Source: Sulfolobaceae archaeon (GTDB lineage Archaea > Thermoproteota > Thermoprotei_A > Sulfolobales > Sulfolobaceae). From it: a stretch of DNA of 64,000 nucleotides. The position numbers were made by a program, and so were the translations under genes. This document shows, in pieces, positions 37,511 to 46,630 of this stretch (within the stretch, counting starts at the first letter, position 1; each line of letters starts with the position of its first letter). Below the pieces are notes generated by a model. That model saw only the letters and a list, made by a program, of their open reading frames with translations. It searched no databases and was not told the DNA's origin. The DNA is taken from positions 124,001 through 188,000 of the forward strand of contig JAPNVD010000003.1 in NCBI GenBank assembly GCA_026627305.1, in the 5' to 3' direction.

Positions 37511-38572
37511 GTGAAATTGCTCTTTGTCAACCATAGAGATCCGAAACATCCTAAAGCAGGGGGTGCGGAAGAGGTCTTGAGAGAAATAGGGAAAAGGCTA
37601 GTAAAGGATTATGATCTTGAGGTTTATTGGCTAGCTGAAAGTGTTAAAGGTCTAGAAGAATACGAGATATTAGATGGTATAAAGGTAATTAGAAGAGGAG
37701 GGCAGTTCACTTTACATCTACATTCTCCTTTTATAGCAAAAAACTATGATGTAGTTATAGATAGTGTAGCTCATGCAGTTCCGTTTTTCTCGCAGATATT
37801 TAATGAAAGAACTATAGGGCTAGTTCATCATGTTCATCAAGACGTGGTCGAATTTGAACTGAATCCTTTACTTGCTAGAATTATTAGGTTTGCTGAAAGA
37901 GGTCTAAAGTTCTATAATAGGCTCATAGCAGTTTCAGATACTACGAAGAGTGAGTTAGTGAAGCGTTTTGGTATAGATGAAGAACGAATAACTGTGATAA
38001 AGAATGGAGTAGATCATGAGAAGTATAAACCAGGATCAAAATTTGACGAGCCCACGGTTTTTTGGATAGGTAGGTTAAAGAAGTATAAGAATCCATTAGA
38101 TGCTATAGAGATATTTAGGAGAATCAGAGTGAAAAGCGCTAAGCTATATATTGCTGGAGATGGGGAATTGAGAGAAGAGGTCGTGAAAGCCATAGGCAAT
38201 TCTCCTAACATCAAGTATTTAGGTAAAGTTAGTGAAGAGGATAAGGTAAGATTGTATCAAGGTTCTTGGGCTTTGCTCTCTACTTCATTTATAGAAGGGT
38301 GGGGAATGACTGTTGTTGAAGCTAATGCTAGTGGTACTCCTGCTGTTGTATACAACAGAGGCTCATTACCAGAAATTGTAAAGGATGGGGTTAACGGCTT
38401 TGTTGTAAACTATAAGGATTTTAGAGGTGCAGCTGAAAAATTGGAATACATCTTAGAAGATGAAAACATTATGAATGAATTTAGCAAGAGGAGTTATGAA
38501 AGTTCTTTACAGTATAATTGGGATATGACAGCATCAAAATATTACAAAGTCGTTAAAGAGATATTTATTTAA
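37511..38572 (+). CDS. Family 4 (GT-B) glycosyltransferase
   Basis: 353 residues. N-terminal LFVNHRDPKHPKAGGAEEV loop is typical of GT4 enzymes; FWIGRLKKYKNP (about 178-189), KLYIAGDGELREE, and the EGWGMTVVEANASGTP catalytic region (about 263-278) are clear. The donor and acceptor are unknown; the neighbour aglH on the same strand, beyond the tRNA, suggests a part in N-glycan or lipid-linked glycan building. Start GTG 37511. Confidence 0.87.
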   Translation: MKLLFVNHRDPKHPKAGGAEEVLREIGKRLVKDYDLEVYWLAESVKGLEEYEILDGIKVIRRGGQFTLHLHSPFIAKNYDVVIDSVAHAVPFFSQIFNERTIGLVHHVHQDVVEFELNPLLARIIRFAERGLKFYNRLIAVSDTTKSELVKRFGIDEERITVIKNGVDHEKYKPGSKFDEPTVFWIGRLKKYKNPLDAIEIFRRIRVKSAKLYIAGDGELREEVVKAIGNSPNIKYLGKVSEEDKVRLYQGSWALLSTSFIEGWGMTVVEANASGTPAVVYNRGSLPEIVKDGVNGFVVNYKDFRGAAEKLEYILEDENIMNEFSKRSYESSLQYNWDMTASKYYKVVKEIFI

Positions 38573-38623
38573 TTTTGCTGAAAGATAAATCTAAAAACCC
38601 TCTGTTTAAACTAATTTTTGATC

Positions 38624-39982
38624 ATGGCCGAGATAAAGGAGATTAGAAAAACCGAAAGGGAAAAGGCTAGCATTCACAGTCACATTACCGGTTTAGGGTT
38701 AGACGAAAAGGGTAAACCCAAGTTTAAGGCTGATGGAATGGTAGGTCAGCTTGAGGCTAGAGAAGCAGCTGGGATTGTCGTTCAACTGATCAAACAAGGG
38801 AAGATGGCAGGAAGGGGTATATTGTTTGTTGGACCTTCAGGGACAGGTAAAACTGCATTAGCTGTAGCTATAGCTAGAGAATTAGGAGAAGATACGCCAT
38901 TTAATATGATAAACGCTGCTGAAATTTATTCAACCGAACTGAAAAAGACTGAAGTTCTAACGCAAGCCATAAGGAAATCTATAGGTGTAAGGATAAGGGA
39001 GAAGAGATTAGTGTATGAAGGCGGTGTCAAAGATATAAAGATTAAGGTGGCTAGGAGTAGGATGAACCCTTATGTTCAAGTCCCCAGAGAGGCTGAGCTA
39101 ACATTAGTCACTAAGGATGATAGTATGACATTGAGAGTAGGTGAAGAGATCGCCGAGCAATTAATGAGATTACCTGTTAGAAAGGGAGATTTGATCTGGA
39201 TAGACGCTAACACCGGCGAAGTGGTAAAAGAAGGTAAGGCTAAAGGAATTGAAGGAGCAAAAACTTATGATATAGAGACTGTAAGGTATTTAGATCTACC
39301 AACAGGACCAGTGAAGAAGGAAAAGGAGATTACATTTACAGTTACTTTACATGATCTAGATCTTAATGCAGCAGCAAGAAACATTTCCATAACAGCACTC
39401 TTCAGCCTCTTCACGGAGAGGGAAATAAACCAAGATATAAGGAAAGAAGTGGATAATTTAGTAAAAGATATGATAAATAGAGGTAATGCCGAGCTCGTTC
39501 CTGGAGTTCTATTCATTGATGATGCACATATGCTTGATATAGAGGCTTTCTCGTTCTTAACTAGGGCGTTAGAATCAGATCTATCTCCTATCCTCATACT
39601 TGCAAGTAATAGAGGGATTACTAAAATTAGAGGTACTGATATCGAATCGCCTCATGGTATACCGTTGGACTTACTAGATAGGCTATTGATAATACCCACA
39701 AGACCTTATAATGCTGAAGAAATAAAAGAGATCATCAAGATAAGGGCTAACGAGATGGATATTATCATAGATAACGATGCATTAGATTATTTAACGAAAT
39801 TAGGTGTGGAGAGCAGTTTAAGGTATGCAGTAGAGCTCTTAGAACCAGCACAGATAATTGCTCAGAGGAATGGGAGAAATACAATAACAACTGAAGATAT
39901 TAAAGAAGCATCGACGCTTTTCAGCGATACTAAGAGAAGCGTTAAATATGTAAAGGAGTACGAGAATCTATTATTGAAATGA
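38624..39982 (+). CDS. TIP49/RuvB-like AAA+ ATPase
   Basis: 452 residues, archaeal relative of RuvBL1/2. Walker A GPSGTGKT (about 67-74), the TIP49 insertion domain (about 120-260, OB-like), sensor ILASNRG and a Walker B that reads LFIDDAHML, where eukaryotic RuvBL has DEVH; thus the usual catalytic Glu is Asp. Probably a hexameric chromatin, RNP-assembly or transcription factor. ATG 38624 is preferred to TTG 38618; GTTTAAAC about 26 bp upstream is the TATA box. Confidence 0.92.
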   Translation: MAEIKEIRKTEREKASIHSHITGLGLDEKGKPKFKADGMVGQLEAREAAGIVVQLIKQGKMAGRGILFVGPSGTGKTALAVAIARELGEDTPFNMINAAEIYSTELKKTEVLTQAIRKSIGVRIREKRLVYEGGVKDIKIKVARSRMNPYVQVPREAELTLVTKDDSMTLRVGEEIAEQLMRLPVRKGDLIWIDANTGEVVKEGKAKGIEGAKTYDIETVRYLDLPTGPVKKEKEITFTVTLHDLDLNAAARNISITALFSLFTEREINQDIRKEVDNLVKDMINRGNAELVPGVLFIDDAHMLDIEAFSFLTRALESDLSPILILASNRGITKIRGTDIESPHGIPLDLLDRLLIIPTRPYNAEEIKEIIKIRANEMDIIIDNDALDYLTKLGVESSLRYAVELLEPAQIIAQRNGRNTITTEDIKEASTLFSDTKRSVKYVKEYENLLLK

Positions 39983-40012
39983 TGAATGGTGACGGCAATG
40001 ATGGGTGATTTA

Positions 40013-40471
40013 TCAATCGTTGTCGGACTGACATTCGAGGTAGATCTTTTTATTAATGAAATCCCTTAAAATCCTGTAAGTCATCCCCCATATTCTATAC
40101 TGCCCATAATAGAACGCGTTGCCTTCATTGCGGAGCTCCTCTAATCTTATCCAAAACGCCTTATCTACCTCTTTAGGATCTATCTTAGGATCTATTCTCT
40201 CTTTTAAGCAAGAAAGATATGCATAAACTTTCAGGGAGGGAAAGTTATTAGGCGAATAAATACCTATGAACTGAAGGTTATTAGGTCTAATTCCTACTTC
40301 TTCAAAGGCTTCTCTTTTTGCTGTCTCCTCACAGCTTTCATTATCCTCTCTCTTTCCTCCTGGTAGTGCCATTTGCCCGCTCCATGGGTCATGGGGATTT
40401 TCAACTCTCTTTATCACTAGTACGCTACCATCAATGAAAAACACGACAACTGCAGCATTACAGTCGTTCAC
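40013..40471 (-). CDS. Nudix hydrolase
   Basis: 152 residues. The Nudix box spans GGKREDNESCEETAKREA then FEEVGI (about 38-61), with the Gx5Ex7REUxEExGU pattern complete. LPGG precedes it. The upstream QMALPGG and downstream Y-rich region recall CoA pyrophosphatases (NudL-like), but the substrate is not certain. Start GTG 40471. Converges with the TIP49 gene, 30 bp apart. Confidence 0.9.
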   Translation of the reverse strand: MNDCNAAVVVFFIDGSVLVIKRVENPHDPWSGQMALPGGKREDNESCEETAKREAFEEVGIRPNNLQFIGIYSPNNFPSLKVYAYLSCLKERIDPKIDPKEVDKAFWIRLEELRNEGNAFYYGQYRIWGMTYRILRDFINKKIYLECQSDND

Positions 40472-40509
40472 ATCTTTCTATTATAATGTTTAAAACTTTT
40501 AAGAGTTTG

Positions 40510-41298
40510 TTACTCCTTCTTATTATCATTTATTATGTAAATAACTTTGCCCTTAGTCCTCATCTCTTTCACGTATCCAAGCTTCTCAAGCCTTTTTAAC
40601 CTTCTATATACCGTTGCTCTAGGGATTCCAGTGGCTTGTGAGATCTTAGCTATCGTATTTAACCCCTCTTTTATCGATTTAAGTATCTCTTCGTCTCTTT
40701 CATCTAAAGAATCTGGATTTTCCAGAACGGGCTCAACTTTGGTAAACAATTCTTTTCTTCTCTCCTTAAGAAGTAAGTATATCAGAAAGACAGTAATGGA
40801 AGTGCTTACAATTAAACTAGCTAAGACTATATAGAAGTTTTCGTTCTGACCAATCTGTGTGTAAGGAGTTTGTATAGATCCATAGAAAACAGCAACGCTT
40901 GAAGAGTTAAATGTTACCGTTATTCCCCTTGGATTTACAACAAAGTTGATCGGTAATGGTTTTAAATAATAAATGTTAGAATTAGATGGGAGGGTTACGT
41001 TTATTAAAGCATTGAAACTTTCATTTATTATTATTTCATTACCTAACTTAGCATTATAAGCAATTTCAGTAGGTATGTTAGGGTTCTCTAAGATTAATTC
41101 GCTGTTGTTTTGAATATAGTTTGAGCCTATGACTCTCAAATTCTCAATATTTGTTCCTATTAAGGTTACTTTAGATACGTTGTCCAGGTAAAATATGACC
41201 GTGCCGTTATAATAGATATCAATTATATTTACAGAATGTGCAATAGGGGTTATCAGTGAGAACGCTAGCAGAAGTACTAGGAGGTAGTATTTTTTCAT
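40510..41298 (-). CDS. Membrane-anchored winged-helix regulator with extracellular sensor domain
   Basis: 262 residues from ATG 41298 (a TTG precedes it). An N-terminal signal-like hydrophobic stretch (about 4-22) leads to a beta-rich, Asn-rich extracytoplasmic domain (about 23-150), then one transmembrane helix (about 155-178), a basic LLKERRKEL stop and a cytoplasmic winged helix (about 200-258; recognition helix [18 protein letters not shown]). This is a one-component receptor topology with the DNA-binding domain at the C-terminus, like COG2512-type archaeal proteins. Divergent from threonine synthase with 38 bp between starts. Confidence 0.8.
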   Translation of the reverse strand: MKKYYLLVLLLAFSLITPIAHSVNIIDIYYNGTVIFYLDNVSKVTLIGTNIENLRVIGSNYIQNNSELILENPNIPTEIAYNAKLGNEIIINESFNALINVTLPSNSNIYYLKPLPINFVVNPRGITVTFNSSSVAVFYGSIQTPYTQIGQNENFYIVLASLIVSTSITVFLIYLLLKERRKELFTKVEPVLENPDSLDERDEEILKSIKEGLNTIAKISQATGIPRATVYRRLKRLEKLGYVKEMRTKGKVIYIINDNKKE

Positions 41299-41336
41299 CA
41301 ATATTTTTAAAAATGCGAGCGTTAATAAACGTAAGC

Positions 41337-42365
41337 ATGGTCACAGTATGTATGAGATGTGGTGCCCCAAGGGAGGGGCTAGAAGTCAGATGTAAGAGAT
41401 GCGGAGGTCCATTTAAGGAGGTTCCAGACTATCCTTTTGTCAAGGAGGACTTTAAAAAGAACTTCCCTTATATTAAATCGTGGATTTCTTTAGGGGAAGG
41501 AAATACACCAATGATATCTAAAAGAGGGGTCTATTTTAAGTTAGATTTTCTAAATCCCACAGGCTCGTATAAGGATCGAGGATCTGTTACGTTAATCTCG
41601 TATCTAAAACAGAATAGTATCACTAGGATAACTGAAGATTCCTCTGGCAATGCAGGTGCATCAATTGCCGCTTACGGAGCAGCTGCAGGGATTGAAGTCA
41701 AGGTATTTGTGCCCGAAACTGCTAAAGGTGCAAAATTAGCTCAAATCCAAGCTTACGGTGCCAAAGTTGTAAAAGTACCTGGAAGTAGAGAAAATGTGTC
41801 TAAGGCTGCAGAAGAGGCATCGAAAGAAGGTTATTATTATGCGTCACATATTTTACAGCCTCAATTTAGAGATGGGATAAGGACCTTAGCTTATGAGATA
41901 GTTAGAGATCTAGGTTGGAGAGTTCCAGACTATGTGTTTTTACCAATTTCAGCTGGAACGCTTCTTCTAGGTGTTAATGAGGGATTTGAGCATATGTTAA
42001 GATCGGGCGCAATTGATCATAAACCTAAAATCGTGGGTGTTCAGACTAAGGAAGTAAGCCCAGTTTGCTCTAAATTTAAAAATATTGAATATAAACCGCC
42101 TGAAAAGCTAGTTACAATTGCAGATGCCTTAGTTTCAACAAATCCAATCTTTTTAGATGATATGGTTAAGGTTCTCAGCGATTGTATTATTGTCAGTGAT
42201 GATGAAATAGTTGATGCTCACAAGGATCTAGCTAAAGAAGGATTACTTGTAGAATACAGTTCTGCTACTGTTTGGGCAGCTTTTAAAAAATTTATAACTA
42301 ATGAAGGTAAAGTTGATAATGTGGTTCTTGTACTAACTGGTAATGGTCTAAAAACCCTACAGTAG
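41337..42365 (+). CDS. thrC: Threonine synthase
   Basis: 342 residues, PLP enzyme converting O-phosphohomoserine to threonine. The N-terminus has a zinc-ribbon-like set CMRCG...CKRCG (about 5-23), the PLP lysine is in SYKDRG (about 80), and [13 protein letters not shown] forms the phosphate-binding region. ATG 41337 is chosen: it lies 26 bp after TATTTTTAAA and starts just before the zinc ribbon, whereas upstream codons run into the divergent gene. Diaminopropionate or cystathionine-type relatives are less likely given the ribbon. Confidence 0.9.
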   Translation: MVTVCMRCGAPREGLEVRCKRCGGPFKEVPDYPFVKEDFKKNFPYIKSWISLGEGNTPMISKRGVYFKLDFLNPTGSYKDRGSVTLISYLKQNSITRITEDSSGNAGASIAAYGAAAGIEVKVFVPETAKGAKLAQIQAYGAKVVKVPGSRENVSKAAEEASKEGYYYASHILQPQFRDGIRTLAYEIVRDLGWRVPDYVFLPISAGTLLLGVNEGFEHMLRSGAIDHKPKIVGVQTKEVSPVCSKFKNIEYKPPEKLVTIADALVSTNPIFLDDMVKVLSDCIIVSDDEIVDAHKDLAKEGLLVEYSSATVWAAFKKFITNEGKVDNVVLVLTGNGLKTLQ

Positions 42366-42374
42366 GTGTTATCC

Positions 42375-42695
42375 ATGTTAAAGCTTGCTCAGTATACAAG
42401 GCATGGAATGACGGAACCTTTACTTAACATAACTATTTTCAAAAAAGTTGAAGATGGAAAAGTAATAGCTGAGATTAAGATAATGGTATTTAAGAATAAG
42501 GCTATCGCTGTTTATGAAAACGATAAACTAGATGGTGGTGAAGTCCTTAGCGAGTTTTCACCCAACGTTCAAGAGATCGTAAAATTCATTAATAACTACT
42601 ATGATGACCAGATAGACGATTTAACTGTGTTTGGAGAAAAGCAGATGGTTGATGATTTTCTTAACGAATTTTTTAAAGAGGAGGAGTCTCAATAG
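42375..42695 (+). CDS. Unknown small protein
   Basis: 106 residues from ATG 42375, with GGTG at ribosome-binding distance (an in-frame GTG at 42366 adjoins the thrC stop). Mixed alpha/beta; ends in a very acidic DDFLNEFFKEEES tail. No family recognised. Positioned 9 bp after thrC, so co-transcribed with it. A role in threonine synthesis is not supported by sequence. Confidence 0.65.
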   Translation: MLKLAQYTRHGMTEPLLNITIFKKVEDGKVIAEIKIMVFKNKAIAVYENDKLDGGEVLSEFSPNVQEIVKFINNYYDDQIDDLTVFGEKQMVDDFLNEFFKEEESQ

Positions 42696-42730
42696 TGCGA
42701 TAAATATTTTAACTTTAAACTTCAATTTTG

Positions 42731-42787
42731 CCTTGTGATGAAGACCTTTGGGACAGAAGCGTGAAGAAGTGGCGGCTGTCTGAGGGA
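42731..42787 (+). ncRNA. C/D box guide sRNA
   Basis: All four boxes are present with canonical spacing: C GTGATGA (42735-42741), D' CAGA (42754-42757), C' GTGAAGA (42761-42767) and D CTGA (42780-42783). Guides are 12 nt each. The D guide (42768-42779) pairs for ten bases (CAGCCGCCGC, one G-U) with the universal 530-loop sequence of 16S rRNA; by the N-plus-5 rule the methylated base would be the C following CAG (E. coli C522). The D' guide target is unknown. A TATA-like AAATATTTTAAC lies about 25 bp before the start. Confidence 0.85.
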
Positions 42788-42792
42788 TATTA

Positions 42793-43650
42793 ATGAGGGT
42801 GTTACATCTAGCTATAGGAAAATTTAACATTGATGTAATAATTAAAGCAGACCTTATACCTCCAACAGATGCTTCGTATTACACTGACGTATTTGAGATA
42901 CTACCAGGAGGAGCTGCTACAAACTACGCCGCTGCTGTTGTAAAGCTCGGACATAGTGCTAAGTTATTAGCAAAGGTTGGAAAAAGTGACATAGCTTTAA
43001 GTTTAATGAAGAGCTTAGCAGAGTTGGGGGTTGGATTAGATTATGTTGAAGAGGTAGAGATGCCTCCTAGTGCAGCATTGATCTTTTTACGAGATGGTGG
43101 TTCAATATCCATGATTAGGAGGATTGGCTCATTTTTAGCTTTAAGGAAAGAGGATATAATGAACTATTTAGGACTATTCGATGTTATACACTTCGCTTCT
43201 GTACCTCCTAACCTTGTAATTAAAGATCCTAAAGCTAAACTAGTTTCTTATGATCCCGGTCCTTACGCGGGAGAGATAAGTAATGTGGACGTTGATGTAT
43301 TATTTGTGAACAAGAAGGAATATGAATCTATTAAAGATCGCATAGATGCGAAGTATATCGTAATTAAAATGGGTGACAAAGGGGCTAGAGTCATAACTGA
43401 AGGTAAAGAGTGTTATGCTGAGGCTTATAGAGTTGAAAAAGTTGTTGATACTACAGGTGCAGGGGATGTATTTGATGCCGCGTTTAACTATGAGTTAATT
43501 GAAACTAATGGTGACATAAAGAAGGCACTTCAATTTGCTGTAGTTTCCGCTGGTTTAAAGGTTAAGCGCTTAGGTGGAATTAGCTCGCCTTATCTCAATG
43601 AAGTTTTAGAAGCGTTACATGCGTATGAACCAAAAGTGGAGTGTTACTAA
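42793..43650 (+). CDS. PfkB-family carbohydrate/nucleoside kinase
   Basis: 285 residues. The PGGAATNYAAAVVKLG segment (about 37-52) binds substrate and the C-terminal DTTGAGDVFDAAF (about 218-230) holds the catalytic Asp and anion hole. This is the ribokinase family; the sugar or nucleoside is not evident. ATG 42793 begins only 9 bp after the sRNA D box, so the two may be processed from one transcript or have separate promoters. Confidence 0.85.
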   Translation: MRVLHLAIGKFNIDVIIKADLIPPTDASYYTDVFEILPGGAATNYAAAVVKLGHSAKLLAKVGKSDIALSLMKSLAELGVGLDYVEEVEMPPSAALIFLRDGGSISMIRRIGSFLALRKEDIMNYLGLFDVIHFASVPPNLVIKDPKAKLVSYDPGPYAGEISNVDVDVLFVNKKEYESIKDRIDAKYIVIKMGDKGARVITEGKECYAEAYRVEKVVDTTGAGDVFDAAFNYELIETNGDIKKALQFAVVSAGLKVKRLGGISSPYLNEVLEALHAYEPKVECY

Positions 43651-44087
43651 CTTTCGATTATTTCTAGCGGCACTAGGTTCTTTAGTTTATTTATATCAAT
43701 ATTCCCATACTTATTGACATAGTTGATAAAGCCCTTAACTCCTCTAACGTTAGCGTCAACCTCGTTAAGGACCTCGATATCGAAGAAGAACGGTAAACTA
43801 TACATTGGTACCCTTTTTTCGACTCTTATTACACTTGATATCAGTTTAATAGCTTCTTCAACCCCCTCAGCGTCAACATAAGTCTTCTTACCCTTAATAA
43901 AGCTAAAGGTGTCTAAGGGGACCGTGTCGTACTTATCATATACGATTACTAACCTTAGGGCTCTTCCTTCTGGAACATCTTCATAAAAGTTTATTGCAAG
44001 TATGTAGCTCCCTTTTTTTGTAACCGGTATAATAACTAGTTCCTCTTCACCTTCAATATGTACAAGTGACTTTATTTTAACTCTCAA
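43647..44087 (-). CDS. Unknown protein
   Basis: 146 residues from TTG 44087, supported by GGTGAT six bases upstream. Predicted alpha/beta with strands [17 protein letters not shown] and [11 protein letters not shown] in the first half. No cysteines and no membrane segment. Not recognised. Divergent from rtcA with 16 bp between starts, and convergent with the PfkB gene by 4 nt. Confidence 0.65.
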   Translation of the reverse strand: MRVKIKSLVHIEGEEELVIIPVTKKGSYILAINFYEDVPEGRALRLVIVYDKYDTVPLDTFSFIKGKKTYVDAEGVEEAIKLISSVIRVEKRVPMYSLPFFFDIEVLNEVDANVRGVKGFINYVNKYGNIDINKLKNLVPLEIIES

Positions 44088-44103
44088 CTCTTATCACCTT
44101 GAA

Positions 44104-45117
44104 ATGATAGAGATAGATGGATCATTTGGTGAGGGTGGAGGTCAGATACTGAGGACATCATTAACTTTGTCAGCGTTAACAAATAAACCTTTTGTGATAT
44201 ATAACATAAGGGCTAATAGACCTAAGCCTGGGCTTCAGAGACAACATTTAACTGCAGTTAGAGTAGTAAAAGAGCTAACAAATGCTATAACTAAGGGTGA
44301 TACACTTAACTCCACAAGGCTCGAGTTCAAGCCTCAAGGTCTGGTGGAAAAAGGGGATTTTACATTCGATGTTGGCACTGCAGGTAGTGTGACACTGATA
44401 ATCCAAACGATCTTGCCCTTGATGATCAATCGGAAGATAAGGATTAAGTTGAAAGGTGGTACCGATGTACCAAAAAGTCCTTCCATTGATTACATTAAGT
44501 ACACCTTCTTGGAGATCTTGAACAAAATTGGGATAGTTGTGAATATCAGATTGATAAAGAGAGGGCATTATCCTGAGGGAGGAGGTGAAGTTGAAGTCAG
44601 TGATGTGAGAGGTGAGCCGAAGAAGTTCAGTCTAACGGAATTCGGAAAACTAATAGAGATAGTGGGCATTTCTCACGTATCTAATTTGCCAGAACATATA
44701 GCCATAAGGCAAGCTGAGTCAGCTAAAAAGGCATTAGAAAAGCTTGGCGTTAATATTAAGATAGAGAAAGATATAAGAACTAACGAGAGTAGTAGGGGTT
44801 CTGGTATCTTTTTAGACGCTATAGGAGAGAAGAGCTTTATGGGTTCAGACTCTCTAGGTGAAAGAGGAAAGAGGGCTGAAATAGTTGGTGAGGAAGCGGC
44901 TAAACAGTTAATTGAGGATCTAAATACTAAGGCTGCTGTAGATAGACATATGAGCGATATGTTAATGCTTTATGCAGGGCTTTATGGTGGTGAATATACT
45001 GGTTCACAACTGACCTTACATGCAAGAACTAACATTGAGGTTATAAAAAGATTTCTTGAACTTAAAAATGTTGAAATTAAAGGAGAGCATCCATTTTATC
45101 TCAAGATCGAAATATAA
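44104..45117 (+). CDS. rtcA: RNA 3'-terminal phosphate cyclase
   Basis: 337 residues. [19 protein letters not shown] at the start, [10 protein letters not shown] (about 40), and the nucleotidylated-His region with DRHMSDMLM near residue 281 are the RtcA signature. It uses ATP to convert 3'-phosphate RNA ends to 2',3'-cyclic phosphate. ATG 44104; the TATA-like TTTATTTTAA (44071-44080) lies inside the divergent gene at the right distance for a leaderless transcript. Confidence 0.94.
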   Translation: MIEIDGSFGEGGGQILRTSLTLSALTNKPFVIYNIRANRPKPGLQRQHLTAVRVVKELTNAITKGDTLNSTRLEFKPQGLVEKGDFTFDVGTAGSVTLIIQTILPLMINRKIRIKLKGGTDVPKSPSIDYIKYTFLEILNKIGIVVNIRLIKRGHYPEGGGEVEVSDVRGEPKKFSLTEFGKLIEIVGISHVSNLPEHIAIRQAESAKKALEKLGVNIKIEKDIRTNESSRGSGIFLDAIGEKSFMGSDSLGERGKRAEIVGEEAAKQLIEDLNTKAAVDRHMSDMLMLYAGLYGGEYTGSQLTLHARTNIEVIKRFLELKNVEIKGEHPFYLKIEI

Positions 45118-45203
45118 GAAATTATTCTTGATATTATCCTTTTTAAATTAAGTATTTTTATTTATAAAAAGGTTTAAATTTTGCTTTTCAATAATTATAC
45201 CAT

Positions 45204-46313
45204 ATGAAGACTATTGCAATTATTGGTGGTGGAACAGGTGGAGTGACTGCAGCCAACAAGCTATATCATAACTTAAAGGATGAAGTTGAAAGGAATTTAG
45301 TAAAAATTGTGTTATTTGATAAGAAAGATTATCATGTGTTTTATCCTGGATTGTTATTTTATAGTCTAGGTTTGCTAGATGAAGAGGACGTCTTAGTGAA
45401 GAACATAAAGGACTTGATTAACCCTGGAATTGAGTTAAAAATCGAGGAAGTAACAGAGGTTAATTTGGATGATAGGAAGATAATTACTGTAAACAAGAAA
45501 GAGTATTCTTACGATTATCTTGTTATATCTACTGGCGTTGAATATAATTGGGAAAGGATACCAGGTCTGAGAGGAAATATGTTGACTTTTTATGATCTAG
45601 ATGGTGCTAGAAAGATCAGGAACCTATTACAAAACATTAAGGAAGGAACAACAATTGTAATTAGTGTTACCAAGCTTCCTTATCCCTGTATACCTGTACC
45701 TATGAGCTTTGCTATTCTGCTGAAGGATTTGTTTAAGGATAAAATTAACGTTATCTATACTGCTCCTGTTGCTCCTGAAGACTTTATTGAAGAGATTTTT
45801 AATAAAAAAGGTATAGAAGATAGGAGTCCCCTAATCGTAGAGAGCGTTACAAAGAACAGTATTAAGTTCCAGGATGGTGAGGAGATAAAGTATGACTTAC
45901 TAATAGGTGTTCCGCCAGCTGAGGGTACGAATTTAGCTAAAACTTTGCCTTTTAGTTCTAAAAGCGGTTGGTTGACCGTGGATAGGAATACTTTAAATCC
46001 TTTAGACTATAACGAAGTTTTCGTTATCGGTGATGCAACGGATTTTTCGGGAATAAAGACTATAGCGTCTGCAGTGAGTCAAGCTGATGTAGTGAGCAAA
46101 AGGATAACGGAAGAGATCAGTGGAGGAGAGGCTAAGACTAAATATGATGGTTTTGTTTCCTGCTTTATTATTACCGAGTTAGGCAAAGCTGTAATGTCTA
46201 CATATAATTATGATACACATTTACCTTATTCACCTCCTTCAGAATTTTTATGGAATTTTGCGTTTAGATTCCATAAAATTTACTGGGACTATATCGCTTT
46301 GTCGTCACCTTAA
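45204..46313 (+). CDS. Sulfide:quinone oxidoreductase-like flavoprotein
   Basis: 369 residues. FAD-binding GGGTGGVTAA (about 8-17), the second nucleotide motif around VISTGVEY, and GDATDFSG (about 273) place it in the SQR/FCSD group of disulfide oxidoreductases. Two Cys at typical SQR places are visible: C157 in PYPCIPVP and one in DGFVSCFI (about 314); the first SQR Cys is not obvious. It may oxidise sulfide or act as another quinone-linked flavoprotein, membrane-associated by its C-terminal amphipathic helix. TTTATAAAAAGG upstream is the TATA region. Confidence 0.82.
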   Translation: MKTIAIIGGGTGGVTAANKLYHNLKDEVERNLVKIVLFDKKDYHVFYPGLLFYSLGLLDEEDVLVKNIKDLINPGIELKIEEVTEVNLDDRKIITVNKKEYSYDYLVISTGVEYNWERIPGLRGNMLTFYDLDGARKIRNLLQNIKEGTTIVISVTKLPYPCIPVPMSFAILLKDLFKDKINVIYTAPVAPEDFIEEIFNKKGIEDRSPLIVESVTKNSIKFQDGEEIKYDLLIGVPPAEGTNLAKTLPFSSKSGWLTVDRNTLNPLDYNEVFVIGDATDFSGIKTIASAVSQADVVSKRITEEISGGEAKTKYDGFVSCFIITELGKAVMSTYNYDTHLPYSPPSEFLWNFAFRFHKIYWDYIALSSP

Positions 46314-46345
46314 ATTTTTAATCCAATATTATTTTCCATTTTATT

Positions 46346-46630
46346 GTGACAGGGCTTAAACCAGTAGTAAAGAGGCCAACTTATCGTTTCGAATTATCTA
46401 CTGAAAGGAAAAACGTAAAGATAGGTAGAGGATTTAGTGAAGGTGAACTAGAAAAGGCAGGATTGACGATTCAGGAAGCAAAGAAGTATAAGATTCCTAT
46501 CGATAAGAGGAGAAAGACAGTCTATGAAGATAACGTTAACTTATTAAAGAAATTTGTTGAGGAGAAAAAACAGCAGGAGAGTAAGAAAGAGGCTCAAACT
46601 TCTAATACCCAGTCTTCAAATAAGTCTTGA
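46346..46630 (+). CDS. 50S ribosomal protein L13e
   Basis: eL13, 94 residues, a large-subunit protein found in archaea only in some Thermoproteota. VVKRPTYRFELS, RGFSEGELEKAGL, and YKIPIDKRRKTV match the family; the C-terminus is a Lys/Gln/Ser tail. Start GTG 46346, with AAATTTTTAA about 26 bp upstream, so leaderless. It overlaps the minus-strand glutamine-synthetase-like gene by 29 nt at its end. Confidence 0.92.
   Translation: MTGLKPVVKRPTYRFELSTERKNVKIGRGFSEGELEKAGLTIQEAKKYKIPIDKRRKTVYEDNVNLLKKFVEEKKQQESKKEAQTSNTQSSNKS

Noticed and set aside
39979-40031. Second C/D box sRNA candidate across the end of the TIP49 gene (ATGATGA and CTGA 53 bases apart)
   Set aside because: The outer boxes are spaced well, but no convincing D' box is present, C' is poor, and the guide before D would be too long; overlapping two coding ends makes chance likely.
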